This document shows positions 44,513 to 53,291 of a DNA stretch of 64,000 nt, one piece after another (position 1 is the first letter of the stretch; each line of letters opens with the position of its first letter). Location: positions 31,430-95,429 of the forward strand of contig NZ_VWMY01000019.1 in assembly GCF_008905045.1 (NCBI RefSeq). Direction: 5' to 3'. A model generated the notes under the pieces. It saw only the letters and a program-made list of their open reading frames with translations, was not told the origin of the DNA and searched no databases. The translations under genes and the position numbers were made by a program. This DNA is from Streptomyces albicerus. GTDB lineage: Bacteria > Actinomycetota > Actinomycetes > Streptomycetales > Streptomycetaceae.

Positions 44513-45985
44513 ATGCCGTCCCATCTCTCGGCGGACCACCCGGCCGCCCAGCCGCCTCCGCGCGGCTCGGTCGACGCGCTCATTTCGCAGACGCGTCGGC
44601 TGCGGGGCGAGGTGGATGCCGTACGGCGTGACGCGCCGGCCGACGGCGCGGACCCGGAGGGACGCTGGCAGCGCGCCCTGTGCGACCTTGCGGTGCATCA
44701 ACTCAACGATCTCGACGAGCACTTGGCGCAGCTGAGGGACGGCCCGCCGCCCGTGCCGGTCGAGCACGAGGCGGCGGCCCTCACCGTGCGAGCCGTGCCG
44801 ACCGCACCGGGGCAGGGCTCACTGCTCAGCCGGGTCGGCAGCGCCGAGTGGAACCTGCTGACGGACGAGGCGAGCTGGTCCGGCGAGCTCTACCAGATCC
44901 TCGGCCGCGACCCCGCCGCTCCCCCGCTCACCCTCGACGAACTGCCCTCCGTGGTGCTCGACGAGGACCGGCCGAGGCTGACGGCGATGGTCACGGACTG
45001 TCTCATCGACGCCAAGCCGATCGACGGCGAGTTCCGCATAGTCCGGCCCGACGGCGGCGTGCGGACCGTACACATGATGGGCGAGCCCGTGCTCGACGCC
45101 GACGGCAGCACCGCCTCGATGTGGGCGGTACTGAGAGACGTCAGCGAGCTGCGCCGCAGCCAGCGGACCGTCAGTGAGACCCGTGACTCGCTGCAGCACC
45201 AACGGCACTTCGCGCAGACCGAGCACCGGCTCGCGGTCGAGTTGCAGGAAGCCGTGCTGCCGCCGTGGCGCGGTTCCCTGCGGCTCCCGCACCAGGGACC
45301 GGAGACACTCGACCTGGCCGCCCGTTATCTGCCGTCGTCGACGAGTGCGCTGATCGGCGGCGACTGGTACGACGCCCTCGAACTGCCCGGCGGAGAAACG
45401 CTGTTGAGCGTCGGAGACCTCACCGGTCACGGCGTCACGGTCACCTCGGGCATGGCGATGATGATCGGCGCCCTGCGCGGCATGGCCGTGGCGGGCACCG
45501 AGCCCGGCCAGCTCATGGCGTGGCTCAACCAGTTACTCGACGCCTCGGTCCAGCCGGCCCTGGGCAGCGCGGTGTGCTGCCGCTACCGGCCCGAGACCCG
45601 CACGCTCACCTGGGCGCAGGCAGGACACCCCGCCCCGCTGCTGTTCCGCAACGGGACGGGGCGCATGCTCACGCCGCCGGACGGCGTCCTGCTCGGCGCC
45701 ACCTCGGGTGCCGACTACGGGCAGGCCGAAGAGGCACTCGAACCGGGCGACCTGCTCCTCCTGCACACCGACGGACTGGTCCCCCGGCGATGGGGGTCCC
45801 CCGGCTCGGGCGACGCAGCCGAGAGCGCGGGAGACACCGCGGCCGTGAGCCGTCTCCTCGACCTGGCACCCCGCTTCGGCGAGGCACGCGCCGCACAGGA
45901 CTGCGTACGGACGGTCGTGGAGGAGTTCGGTGAGACGGAGCGCGAGGACGACGCCTGCGTACTGATCGCCAGGGTTGCCACCTGA
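44513..45985 (+). CDS. PAS-SpoIIE (PP2C-type) protein phosphatase with TTA codon
   Basis: A 490-residue signalling phosphatase. A PAS/PAC sensor covers about 105-215 (SRVGSAEWNLLTDEASWSGELY ... WAVLRDVSELRRS), a short coiled linker follows, and a SpoIIE/PP2C domain covers 250-490. That domain has IGGDWYDALELPGG, VGDLTGHG and the final EREDDACVLIAR, which supply the metal-binding aspartates. Such proteins dephosphorylate anti-anti-sigma factors in partner-switching circuits. ATG 44513 follows GGAG. Codon 341 (45533-45535) is the rare TTA leucine, so expression may depend on bldA. Confidence 0.9.
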   Translation: MPSHLSADHPAAQPPPRGSVDALISQTRRLRGEVDAVRRDAPADGADPEGRWQRALCDLAVHQLNDLDEHLAQLRDGPPPVPVEHEAAALTVRAVPTAPGQGSLLSRVGSAEWNLLTDEASWSGELYQILGRDPAAPPLTLDELPSVVLDEDRPRLTAMVTDCLIDAKPIDGEFRIVRPDGGVRTVHMMGEPVLDADGSTASMWAVLRDVSELRRSQRTVSETRDSLQHQRHFAQTEHRLAVELQEAVLPPWRGSLRLPHQGPETLDLAARYLPSSTSALIGGDWYDALELPGGETLLSVGDLTGHGVTVTSGMAMMIGALRGMAVAGTEPGQLMAWLNQLLDASVQPALGSAVCCRYRPETRTLTWAQAGHPAPLLFRNGTGRMLTPPDGVLLGATSGADYGQAEEALEPGDLLLLHTDGLVPRRWGSPGSGDAAESAGDTAAVSRLLDLAPRFGEARAAQDCVRTVVEEFGETEREDDACVLIARVAT

Positions 45986-46046
45986 CGTCGGCCCACAGCC
46001 GAAAACAGTCCCGGCGCTTGTTGGTTGATCTTGATTTATCGCTACG

Positions 46047-46067
46047 GCCGCTTGCCGATACAGCGGC
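46047..46067. terminator. Weak hairpin between convergent genes
   Basis: GCCGCT and AGCGGC, six-base arms with a nine-base loop, lie between the SpoIIE gene and the NsdA-like gene. It is a possible but weak bidirectional terminator. Confidence 0.3.
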
Positions 46068-46076
46068 ATAAGCCCC

Positions 46077-47576
46077 CTATGCCCGTGAGCTGTTGCCGCC
46101 CCGGGTCTTCAACGCGCCCTTGGGCAGCGACAGTTTGATCTCCTCACGCAGGTCGTGGATCTTCGGATAGCTGGAGTACTGCCCGGTCAGCCGGTACATC
46201 TCACGCAGCCGGTCCCAGGTGCGATGGGAGGAGTTCGAGCCCATCGAGGTCAGGGCCAGGCGTGCGTACCGGTCGGCCTGTTCGGGGTCGTCGGCGATGA
46301 AGCAGGCGGACGCGAGCGAGATATGGTCGAAGATCTTCGACCGGTCCCGGCCCTTCTCCCGCAGCTCCAGCGCCTCCTTGGCGTGGCGCTGCGCGACGGC
46401 CGCCGCGGATGGTTCGTGCTCCGCGAGCGTCCGGTAGGCCAGGGCCTGCATCCCGTGCATGTCGGCCTCGTCGAACAATTGCATCCAACTCGGCGGCGGT
46501 ACATCACCCTTGTCCGAGACGAAGAGGTCCTCCGCCTCCCCCAGGGTGCGCCGCATGGCCTGGCCCTTGCCCATGGACGCCTGTGCCCAGGCCTCGATGG
46601 TGTAGAGCATGGCCTGGGTGCGCGGCAGGACCTCGTCACCGGAGCCCGACTTGGCGAGCTTCATGAGGTCGAGCGCGTCGTCGGGCCGGCCGAGGTGCAC
46701 CATCTGGCGGGCCGCTCGGGAGAGCGCCTCGCCGGCACGGGGCCGGTCGCCGCCTTCTCGGGCCGCGTGCGCGGCGATGATGAAGTACTTCTGAGCCGTG
46801 GGCTCCAGGCCGACGTCGTGCGACATCCAGCCCGCGAGGACGGCGAGGTTGGCGGCGACGCCCCACAGGCGTCGCTGCAGATGGTCAGGATGTCGGTAGG
46901 AGAGCATGCCTCCTACTTCGTTGAGCTGTCCCACGACAGCCTTGCGTTGCAGCCCGCCGCCGCGGGCCGCGTCCCAGGCCCGGAACACCTCGACCGAGCG
47001 CTCCAGTTCCTCGATCTCCTGCGACCCGATGGGGGCGGCCTCGTAGCGGTCGAACCCAGCGGGGTCGGCATGCAGGGGATTGTCGATGTCAGGGGCGTCG
47101 GCCGTCAGGGCCGGATCGGTGTGCAGCCAGTCGTGCATGGCGCTGCTGAGTGCGGATCCTGCGGCGAGCGCGGCGCCCGCGCCCACCAAGCCGCGTCGGT
47201 TGAGCATGAGGTCCATTCCCGTGAATTCGGTGAGGACCGCGGCGGTTCGCTCGGGCGCCCACGGCACTCCGTCGGGATGTTCCACACTCCCGCCGCCCTG
47301 CCGTTTCCCCGTGCGCCCGTGCCGGACCAGACCGAGATCCTCAATGGTCACGACACGGCCGAGTCGCTCGGTGAACAGTGCTGCCAGCACCCGCGGCACC
47401 GGATCGCGCGGGATCTCTCCCATGTCGATCCACCGCCGCACCCTTGAAGTGTCGGTCGCCAGCTGGGGGTGGCCCATGGCCGCCGCCTGCCGGTTGACCA
47501 TCCTCGCGAGTTCCCCCTTGGACCAGCCGGCCAGGCCGAACAGGTCCGAAAGGCGGGTGTTGGGTTGTCCGCTCAC
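46077..47576 (-). CDS. NsdA-like regulatory protein with DNA-binding and TPR-like domains
   Basis: A 499-residue protein. The N-terminus WSKGELARMVNRQAAAMGHPQLATDTSRVRRWIDMGEIPRDPVPRVLAALF (about residues 18-70) matches the helix-turn-helix start of the Streptomyces NsdA-type negative regulators. A hydrophobic stretch (GLVGAGAALAAGSALS) and then an alpha-helical, TPR-like repeat region cover residues 200-490. NsdA relatives repress sporulation and antibiotic production. GTG 47576 is chosen at VSGQPNTRLS. It is convergent with the TTA-containing SpoIIE phosphatase and divergent from the TTA-containing kinase-like gene. The exact paralogue is not settled. Confidence 0.75.
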   Translation of the reverse strand: MSGQPNTRLSDLFGLAGWSKGELARMVNRQAAAMGHPQLATDTSRVRRWIDMGEIPRDPVPRVLAALFTERLGRVVTIEDLGLVRHGRTGKRQGGGSVEHPDGVPWAPERTAAVLTEFTGMDLMLNRRGLVGAGAALAAGSALSSAMHDWLHTDPALTADAPDIDNPLHADPAGFDRYEAAPIGSQEIEELERSVEVFRAWDAARGGGLQRKAVVGQLNEVGGMLSYRHPDHLQRRLWGVAANLAVLAGWMSHDVGLEPTAQKYFIIAAHAAREGGDRPRAGEALSRAARQMVHLGRPDDALDLMKLAKSGSGDEVLPRTQAMLYTIEAWAQASMGKGQAMRRTLGEAEDLFVSDKGDVPPPSWMQLFDEADMHGMQALAYRTLAEHEPSAAAVAQRHAKEALELREKGRDRSKIFDHISLASACFIADDPEQADRYARLALTSMGSNSSHRTWDRLREMYRLTGQYSSYPKIHDLREEIKLSLPKGALKTRGGNSSRA

Positions 47577-47808
47577 GTCAAGCCCCCAGGTTCTCGGCTG
47601 AGTTGACAGTAACCGTCTGTCAGTTGCTCCGGGACTATTCGCCAGGGTTCGCCAGGGCACGCCAGATGGTGTGCCACTGGGCATCGGGTGTCAGGTAGGA
47701 ACGCGCCACCCCGACCCGGTCGCCGAAGGGACATTCCCCAGGGTGCACCAGGGCGACCGGGGCGGGTAGCGCGGCAATCGCAGGCACACGAAGGGATCTG
47801 TTTCGCCC

Positions 47809-48951
47809 ATGTACGCAGCATCGTCCTCCGTGTCCGCTCCGCCCCGGTCGCTGCACGCCCGCCCGGCCGGCAGCGGCCCCTACCTCGACCCCGCGCGCCC
47901 CGCGGCGGCCCCCGTGCTCGGTGCCGGTCGGACTCGGCGCGTTCCGGGGCTCGGCACCCAACCGCTCAGCGGGAGACTCGACTTGTCCGGCCCTCAGGGC
48001 GCGCAGCTGCGCACGGCGATCGCGTCGGTGCACCGGATCTGTCCGGAGTTCGCTCCGGTGCAGGTGCTGCGCCGCAGCGGCCGCTCCGTGCTCCTTGTCG
48101 GCACGACAGGACGCAGCACCGCCGTAGCCAAGTGTTTACTGGACCACTCCCCAGTGTGGGCCGAGCGGATCCGCCATGAAATAGCGGCATACCGCTCGTT
48201 CGTGCGGCACCGGCCTCCGGTGCGGGTGCCGCGCCTGATCGCGGCGGACCCGGACAACTGCACGCTGGTGATCGAGCGGATGCCGGGACGGGTGGCGGCG
48301 CTGCAGCGGCATCCGGCGGAGTCCCCGCCGCGCGCGGACATCAGGGCGGCGCTTGGCGCGATCTGCCGGCTCAACGCATGGCGTCCGCCGGCGGGCACGT
48401 TCGAGGCCCCGCTGGACTACGCGGCGCGGATCTCCCGGTATCACGAGCTGGGTCTGCTCACCGACCGGGACATGGGCGATCTGCAGAAGCTGGTGCACGG
48501 CATCGCGCACTCGGCGGGCCGCCAGGGCATGGGCCAGTTCTGCCACGGCGACGCTCTCCTGTCAAACATCCTTCTCTCACCGGCCGGTCCAGTGCTGGTG
48601 GACTGGGAGCACGCGGGCTGGTATCTGCCGGGGTACGACCTGGCGACACTGTGGGCGGTCCTCGGGGACGCGCCCGTCGCCCGGCGGCAGATCAGCCAGC
48701 TCGCTCAGTCGGCGGGACCCGCAGCGCGCGACGCGTTCCTGGTGAACCTGATGCTCGTCCTCACCAGGGAGATCCGTACGTACGAGACGGCCGTGCAGCG
48801 TTCGATGCACGAGGCGACCCCGGCGGCACCGGGACCGGCCCACCCGGGTGCTGCGCCGTCCGGCGAGGAACAGCGGCTGCTGCTGAGGCGGCTGCACGAC
48901 GACTGCCAGATGGCCCGCAGGGCCGTTCGAGCGGCGGTCGGCACTCGCTGA
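47809..48951 (+). CDS. Aminoglycoside phosphotransferase/choline kinase-like protein with TTA codon
   Basis: A 380-residue protein kinase-like fold. The phosphate-transfer site is QFCHGDALLSNILL (HGDxxxxN) and the metal-binding aspartate is in VLVDWEHAGWYLPGYDLA. The N-lobe VAKCLLDHSPVWAERIRHEIAAYRSF includes the ATP-binding lysine and glutamate. Such enzymes phosphorylate small hydroxyl-bearing molecules; resistance is only one possibility. Codon 110 (48136-48138) is a TTA, so translation may require bldA. It is divergent from the NsdA-like gene. The substrate is unknown. Confidence 0.8.
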   Translation: MYAASSSVSAPPRSLHARPAGSGPYLDPARPAAAPVLGAGRTRRVPGLGTQPLSGRLDLSGPQGAQLRTAIASVHRICPEFAPVQVLRRSGRSVLLVGTTGRSTAVAKCLLDHSPVWAERIRHEIAAYRSFVRHRPPVRVPRLIAADPDNCTLVIERMPGRVAALQRHPAESPPRADIRAALGAICRLNAWRPPAGTFEAPLDYAARISRYHELGLLTDRDMGDLQKLVHGIAHSAGRQGMGQFCHGDALLSNILLSPAGPVLVDWEHAGWYLPGYDLATLWAVLGDAPVARRQISQLAQSAGPAARDAFLVNLMLVLTREIRTYETAVQRSMHEATPAAPGPAHPGAAPSGEEQRLLLRRLHDDCQMARRAVRAAVGTR

Positions 48952-49100
48952 CGGGGATGGTGGTCCGCGGTGCGCCTGGGACAGCGGCGCATCGCGGACC
49001 TTCGTCATGCCAAGATCCCGGCTGCCCGGTGCGGGGAGCGTGGCGGATCGGCCTCCTGGACACCAGCGCCCCACAGACGCGAGACAGACGCTTCGTTGCT

Positions 49101-49195
49101 GGGAAGCCTGTGATGCCGGGAGGCCCGTGGTGCCGGGAGGCCCGTGGTGCCGGGAGGCCCATAGCAGCCCGTGATGCCGGGGAGGCCCGTGGCCC
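49101..49195. repeat. Tandem 17-bp repeat array (GGGAGGCCCGTGGTGCC)
   Basis: Three clear 17-base units (49101-49117, 49118-49134 and 49135-49151), an extended fourth ending 49178, and a partial fifth. It lies in the 539-base gap between the kinase-like gene and the amidase, where I see no gene. Confidence 0.65.
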
Positions 49196-49490
49196 GATGC
49201 CGGTGGATCGGCTGCCCGATGACGGCCAGTCCGCAAGACCAGGGCCGGGGAGCCCGACGGCCGCGACCGCCTTGCTTCGGCGAGGGCGTTCCCCCGAACA
49301 AGGCACAGGTCCACTCCACTGACGCCCCGCAGGCCCGCCCACTGCCGCCGCGAAACCCTCGATACCCGCCGCTGACATGGGAAATCGCCTGCCCGTGGGC
49401 ATGATTGACGGATCGTCGGAGAGCCGGTACCACTGACGCACGCCCGGCCCCGCACGCACCATCGCGCTCGATCGTCCCAGGAGGCCTGCC

Positions 49491-51494
49491 TTGCGAGGAT
49501 CCGCCACCGCCGCCACCGACTCCAGCCCTTCCGCCGGGAACAGACGCGCGCGCAGGGCCGCGGGTGCCGTCGCCTCGGCTGCGCTGCTGCTGCCGCTGCT
49601 CGGCGCCGCCCCCTCCGACAGCAGCACGTCAGTGCCCTCGGCGCGTCTGCAGAGTGCCTTTGCCGCCGCCTCGGCCGAGTACGACGTGCCGCAGAGTGTG
49701 CTCCTCGCCGTCTCCTATGTGCAGTCCCGCTGGGACGCGCACGACGGGGCGCCGAGTGTCACGGGTGGCTACGGACCGATGCATCTGACCGACGCGCGCA
49801 CCGCGATCGCCCGGACCGTGGCACCGCACCACAGCGACGGCACGGAGGACGCGCGCGGCGACGACTCACGCGCGACTCTGCTCCCGGAATCGCCGGAAGC
49901 GAAGGCCCCGGAGAACGCTCAACTCCCGGCCCGGCTCAAGACGTTGACGAAGGCGGCCGAACTGACCGGCATTCCGGCGGAGCAACTGCGCACGGACGCG
50001 GCGGCCAACGTGGCGGGTGGTGCCGCACTGCTGGCCGCCGCCCAGAAGCAGCTCGGCGAGCCGCTCAGCGACGACGCGGCCGACTGGTACGGGGCGGTGG
50101 CACGCTACTCGGGCGCCGACGACACGACGACAGCGGCGACGTACGCCGCTGACGTATTCGACGTGATCCGCCGGGGTGGGCAGCGCACGACGGACGCGGG
50201 CCAGCAGATCGCGCTGGCATCGCAGCCACAACTGCGCCCGGACACTGCCCAGTTGAAGCAGGCGGGGCTGCGAGGGGCCAACGCGGACGGGACCGAGTGC
50301 CCGGCGACCGTGTCGTGCGAGTGGATTCCGGCGCCGTACGAGGAGTTCGGCGACGGGGACTACGGCAACCACGATCTGGGCGACCGGCCCAAGTCCCAGA
50401 GCATCGAGTACATCGTCATCCACGACACCGAGGCGACCTGGGACACGACTCTCAAGTTGGTCCAGGATCCGGCCTATGTGTCGTGGCAGTACTCGCTGCG
50501 CTCCACCGACGGGCACATCGCCCAGCACGTGAAGGCCAAGGATGTCGCCTGGCACGCGGGCAACTGGTACGTCAACGCCAAGTCGATCGGGCTGGAGCAC
50601 GAGGGGTTCCTCGCGGCGCCGGACGCCTGGTACACGGAGGAGATGTACCGGACGTCGGCGCGGCTGGTGAAGTACCTCGCGAAGAAGTACGGCATCCCGT
50701 TGGACCGGCAGCACATCCTCGGCCACGACACGGTGCCGGGACCGACGACGGCGACCATCCCGTCGATGCACACCGACCCGGGCCCGTACTGGGACTGGCA
50801 GCACTACTTCACGCTGCTGGGCAAGCCGCTGCGCGCCACGCCCGGATCGAACGGCGGGCTGGTGACCGTACTCCCCCAATTCACCAAGAACCAGCCGGAG
50901 TTCACGGGATGCGTCACCGCGGGCGAGGCCTGCGCGGCGCACGGATCAAGCGCCGTACGGCTCTACACCCGGCCCAGCGAGGACGCCCCTCTCGTCAAGG
51001 ACGTCGGTCTGCGGCCCAAGGGCGAGGACTCCACGACCGATGTGAACGACGTGGGCTCGCGCGTCTCCACCGGCCAGCGGTACGCGGTCGCCGGACGTGA
51101 CGGCGACTGGACGGCGGTCTGGTACCTGGGGCAGAAGGCCTGGTTCAAGAACCCCAAGAGGCAGCCGACAGCGGTGAACGCGGCCGGTCTCGTCGTGAAG
51201 CCCAAGGCGGGTCTGGCGGAGATCCCCGTATACGGGCGCGCGTACCCGGAGAAGGAGGCCTACCCGGAGGGTGTGCCCGTCCAGGCGGTTTCGCCGCTGC
51301 CGTACAAGCTCCTCGAAAAGCAGAAGTACGCCGTCGGCGACAAGGTGCCGGGCGAGTACTTCTACGCCCCGACGTTCGACACGACGCCGCATCGGGTGGT
51401 GCGCGGCTCGGACATGTACTACGAGATCCAGTTCGGGCACCGGGTGGCGTTCGTGCGAGCCGCCGATGTGCGGGTGATGCCGTCCGCTTCGTAG
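49491..51494 (+). CDS. Secreted N-acetylmuramoyl-L-alanine amidase (Amidase_2/PGRP)
   Basis: A 667-residue exported protein. The unusual TTG start at 49491 follows AGGAGG and precedes a Tat/Sec-like signal (RRARRAAGAVASAALLLPLLGAAP). The N-terminal 60-230 region has a lytic-like or helical fold. The amidase domain (about 300-445) has SIEYIVIHDTEATWD, VAWHAGNWYVNAKSIGLEHEG and ILGHDTVPGPTT, with His and Asp zinc ligands as in PGRP/amidase_2. C-terminal SH3-like repeats follow. It cleaves the amide bond between muramic acid and the stem peptide in the wall. It is probably involved in growth or sporulation. Confidence 0.88.
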   Translation: MRGSATAATDSSPSAGNRRARRAAGAVASAALLLPLLGAAPSDSSTSVPSARLQSAFAAASAEYDVPQSVLLAVSYVQSRWDAHDGAPSVTGGYGPMHLTDARTAIARTVAPHHSDGTEDARGDDSRATLLPESPEAKAPENAQLPARLKTLTKAAELTGIPAEQLRTDAAANVAGGAALLAAAQKQLGEPLSDDAADWYGAVARYSGADDTTTAATYAADVFDVIRRGGQRTTDAGQQIALASQPQLRPDTAQLKQAGLRGANADGTECPATVSCEWIPAPYEEFGDGDYGNHDLGDRPKSQSIEYIVIHDTEATWDTTLKLVQDPAYVSWQYSLRSTDGHIAQHVKAKDVAWHAGNWYVNAKSIGLEHEGFLAAPDAWYTEEMYRTSARLVKYLAKKYGIPLDRQHILGHDTVPGPTTATIPSMHTDPGPYWDWQHYFTLLGKPLRATPGSNGGLVTVLPQFTKNQPEFTGCVTAGEACAAHGSSAVRLYTRPSEDAPLVKDVGLRPKGEDSTTDVNDVGSRVSTGQRYAVAGRDGDWTAVWYLGQKAWFKNPKRQPTAVNAAGLVVKPKAGLAEIPVYGRAYPEKEAYPEGVPVQAVSPLPYKLLEKQKYAVGDKVPGEYFYAPTFDTTPHRVVRGSDMYYEIQFGHRVAFVRAADVRVMPSAS

Positions 51495-51498
51495 GCCG

Positions 51499-51864
51499 TC
51501 ACTTCGGCGGCTGGTGCAGTCCGAACGGGGAGCCCTGGTCGTCGCGGCACAGTTTGAACCGGCCGAACCGGGCGGCCGTCTCCTCACTGTCGCCGCCGCC
51601 CTCGCCCAGCTCCTCCACCGTGCCACCCAGGTCACGGACCCGGGCGACGGCGGCGTCGAGGTCATCCACCCGGAAGAAGAGGTAGGGGGAGGCTCCGGCG
51701 TCGCCACCGTGCATACCGCCCGGCACTCCGTCGGTGGTGATGGCGAAGCCTCCGCCCTCGGACGTGCCGGGTTCGAAGGTCCAGCCGAGGAGGGTTCCGT
51801 AGAAGGCGCGGCCCCGCTCGGGGTCGGCCACGCCGATTTCGAAGAAGGTCGGTTCGCCCGTCAT
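51499..51864 (-). CDS. VOC-family glyoxalase-like protein
   Basis: A 121-residue VOC protein. It opens TFFEIGVADPERGRAFYGTLLGWTFEPG (residues 6-33), has the glycine-rich GGGFAITTDGVPGGMHGG and FRVDDLDAAVARVRDLGG, and closes with LCRDDQGSPFGLHQP. The chosen ATG 51864 follows AGGAGA. The gene converges on the amidase, whose stop is four bases from this gene's stop. Its function is not predictable; members range from glyoxalases to binding proteins. Confidence 0.85.
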   Translation of the reverse strand: MTGEPTFFEIGVADPERGRAFYGTLLGWTFEPGTSEGGGFAITTDGVPGGMHGGDAGASPYLFFRVDDLDAAVARVRDLGGTVEELGEGGGDSEETAARFGRFKLCRDDQGSPFGLHQPPK

Positions 51865-51960
51865 CGTGCGTCTCCTGTCGTGAGACATGTACCGGCCGCC
51901 TGAAGCCACCGTACGCGGGAGGGTACGCCGGCGCCCGCCGTACGGCTCGTGTGGCGGAAC

Positions 51961-52815
51961 TCAGCCCTTGAGTCGGCGCAGCCGTTCCGCGTCGCAGGTG
52001 CGCGGGCAGGTGGCGCAGGCCTCGGCCGGGCGGATCGTGTAGTAGAGGCAGCAGCCCATGCGGGTGCGGGTCGGGTGCTGCCGGCCGTCGCCGTCGGTGA
52101 GGTCGCGGAAGTCGGCGCCGCCGGGGAAGGGCGGGACGGCGGAGGGCAGCAGCGAGGTCGCGGCCCGTACGGCGTCGGGCTCCTGGCCGAGCATGCGGCC
52201 GAGGTACCAGATGCCGGAGACGAGGTCGTCGGTGACCATGCCCCACAGGGCGCGCGGGCCGCGCCGGATGTGCGGGGCGATCGCGGAGAGCAGCGGTTCC
52301 ATGTGGTCGGCGATCGCCACCCTCAACTCAGCCCGGAGAGCCTCCTCGTGAGGGGCCGTCAGCACGCCGGGGAGTGCGGCGACAGGATCGCCCGGGAGGC
52401 AGGCGAGGTCCGGTCCCGGGCTGATCTCGAAGACAGCGGTCGCCAGGTCGAGGCGTACGTCCTCGGGGTGAATCCGCGGCACCCTGCCCGTGAGGTACCA
52501 GACGCCGCTCATCAGCAGGCCGACCGACCACACGTAGTCGTGGAGGGCACGCGAGGCGGCGACGTCCCGGCGCGGGGTGTGGTCGTAGCGTTCCTCAATG
52601 CGAGCGGCCTCGGCTTCGACGAAGGCGTTGAGGGCTTCCTGATTCTCCGTCAACTCGATGCCGCTCACACCCTTTTGGGTGCGGCCCGGCTCAGGGTCGG
52701 CCACCCGTACCGTCAACGCCGGGCACACTTCGGCCAGTTGTCGATACGTGCCCGCGAGAAGGCGGGACACGGACGTGGCTGCACCGGTCGACACGGTCTC
52801 CAGGGCCACGGTCAT
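51961..52815 (-). CDS. FhuF-like ferric siderophore reductase
   Basis: A 284-residue protein with the C-terminal [2Fe-2S] cysteine set CCLYYTIRPAEACATCPRTC of the FhuF family, which reduces iron from ferric siderophores inside the cell. The N-terminal 250 residues are mostly alpha-helical. ATG 52815 follows AGGAG. The promoter carries a good iron box at 52852-52870. The gene is divergent from the NIS siderophore operon, which gives the organism both synthesis and iron release in one iron-controlled locus. Confidence 0.85.
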   Translation of the reverse strand: MTVALETVSTGAATSVSRLLAGTYRQLAEVCPALTVRVADPEPGRTQKGVSGIELTENQEALNAFVEAEAARIEERYDHTPRRDVAASRALHDYVWSVGLLMSGVWYLTGRVPRIHPEDVRLDLATAVFEISPGPDLACLPGDPVAALPGVLTAPHEEALRAELRVAIADHMEPLLSAIAPHIRRGPRALWGMVTDDLVSGIWYLGRMLGQEPDAVRAATSLLPSAVPPFPGGADFRDLTDGDGRQHPTRTRMGCCLYYTIRPAEACATCPRTCDAERLRRLKG

Positions 52816-52851
52816 CGGAACTCCTGATACATGGGGGGCAACGCGAGCAGA

Positions 52852-52870
52852 AGAGGTAAGCCTTACCTTA
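52852..52870. promoter_or_regulatory. Iron box (DmdR/IdeR type)
   Basis: On the minus strand the 19 bases read TAAGGTAAGGCTTACCTCT, matching the actinobacterial iron-box consensus TTAGGTTAGGCTAACCTAA at 14 of 19 positions with the central symmetry intact. It sits 37 bases before the FhuF start, so iron-loaded DmdR would repress this promoter. Confidence 0.75.
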
Positions 52871-52964
52871 GTATAGAGATCGCCAACAGCAGTGCGTGAC
52901 CGCACCTCCCGAACAGCGATCAAGGGAGGTGCACGTCACCGTGCCTCCACAGCTGGTTGAAAAG

Positions 52965-52983
52965 TAAAATATGCCTAACTTGA
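52965..52983. promoter_or_regulatory. Second, weaker iron box-like site
   Basis: On the minus strand TCAAGTTAGGCATATTTTA matches the consensus at 12 of 19 positions, 9 of 11 in one half. It overlaps the start of the small ORF at 52971, and it is about 300 bases before the ATP-grasp gene. It is a candidate control site for the siderophore operon. Confidence 0.4.
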
Positions 52984-53213
52984 CCTCACGCATTGTGACT
53001 GCGACCGAACAGGCCGCACCTGCGGGTGTGCCCGTTGTCGTCGCCACCTTCGCGCCGCACCCCAACCGCCTTGCCGAGTATGTGTGGTTCGCGTTCGCCG
53101 GTCCGACGGGTGCGGCGGTGCTCACCCAGGCGCCGGCGCGTCGATCGGGTGACGTCGGTCCCGTACGTCTCGCGCTCGGCGAGGCCACCGGTATGGGGCT
53201 CCCGAGTAGGTAA
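52971..53213 (+). CDS. Small hypothetical protein upstream of the siderophore operon
   Basis: An 80-codon frame with plausible codon use for the host (many GC-ending codons, though more T-ending ones than its neighbours). It begins MPNLTSRIVTATEQAAP. No ribosome site or known family is evident, and the start lies within a candidate iron box, so translation might be leaderless. It may be a real small gene of the iron locus or chance. A GC hairpin (GGAGGTGCACG with CGTGCCTCC, 52925-52948) precedes it. Confidence 0.4.
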   Translation: MPNLTSRIVTATEQAAPAGVPVVVATFAPHPNRLAEYVWFAFAGPTGAAVLTQAPARRSGDVGPVRLALGEATGMGLPSR

Positions 53214-53291
53214 CTCCCGCTGACCGGAGCGGGCCTCCGCCACCGGCCCGCCCCTCAACCTCCCACTCACGAGCGGACGTTGTCCCTGCCC

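Noticed and set aside
49101..49195. The 17-bp array as an origin or attachment site
   Set aside because: It lacks DnaA boxes, an integrase neighbour or flanking duplication, so it is better read as a simple tandem repeat.
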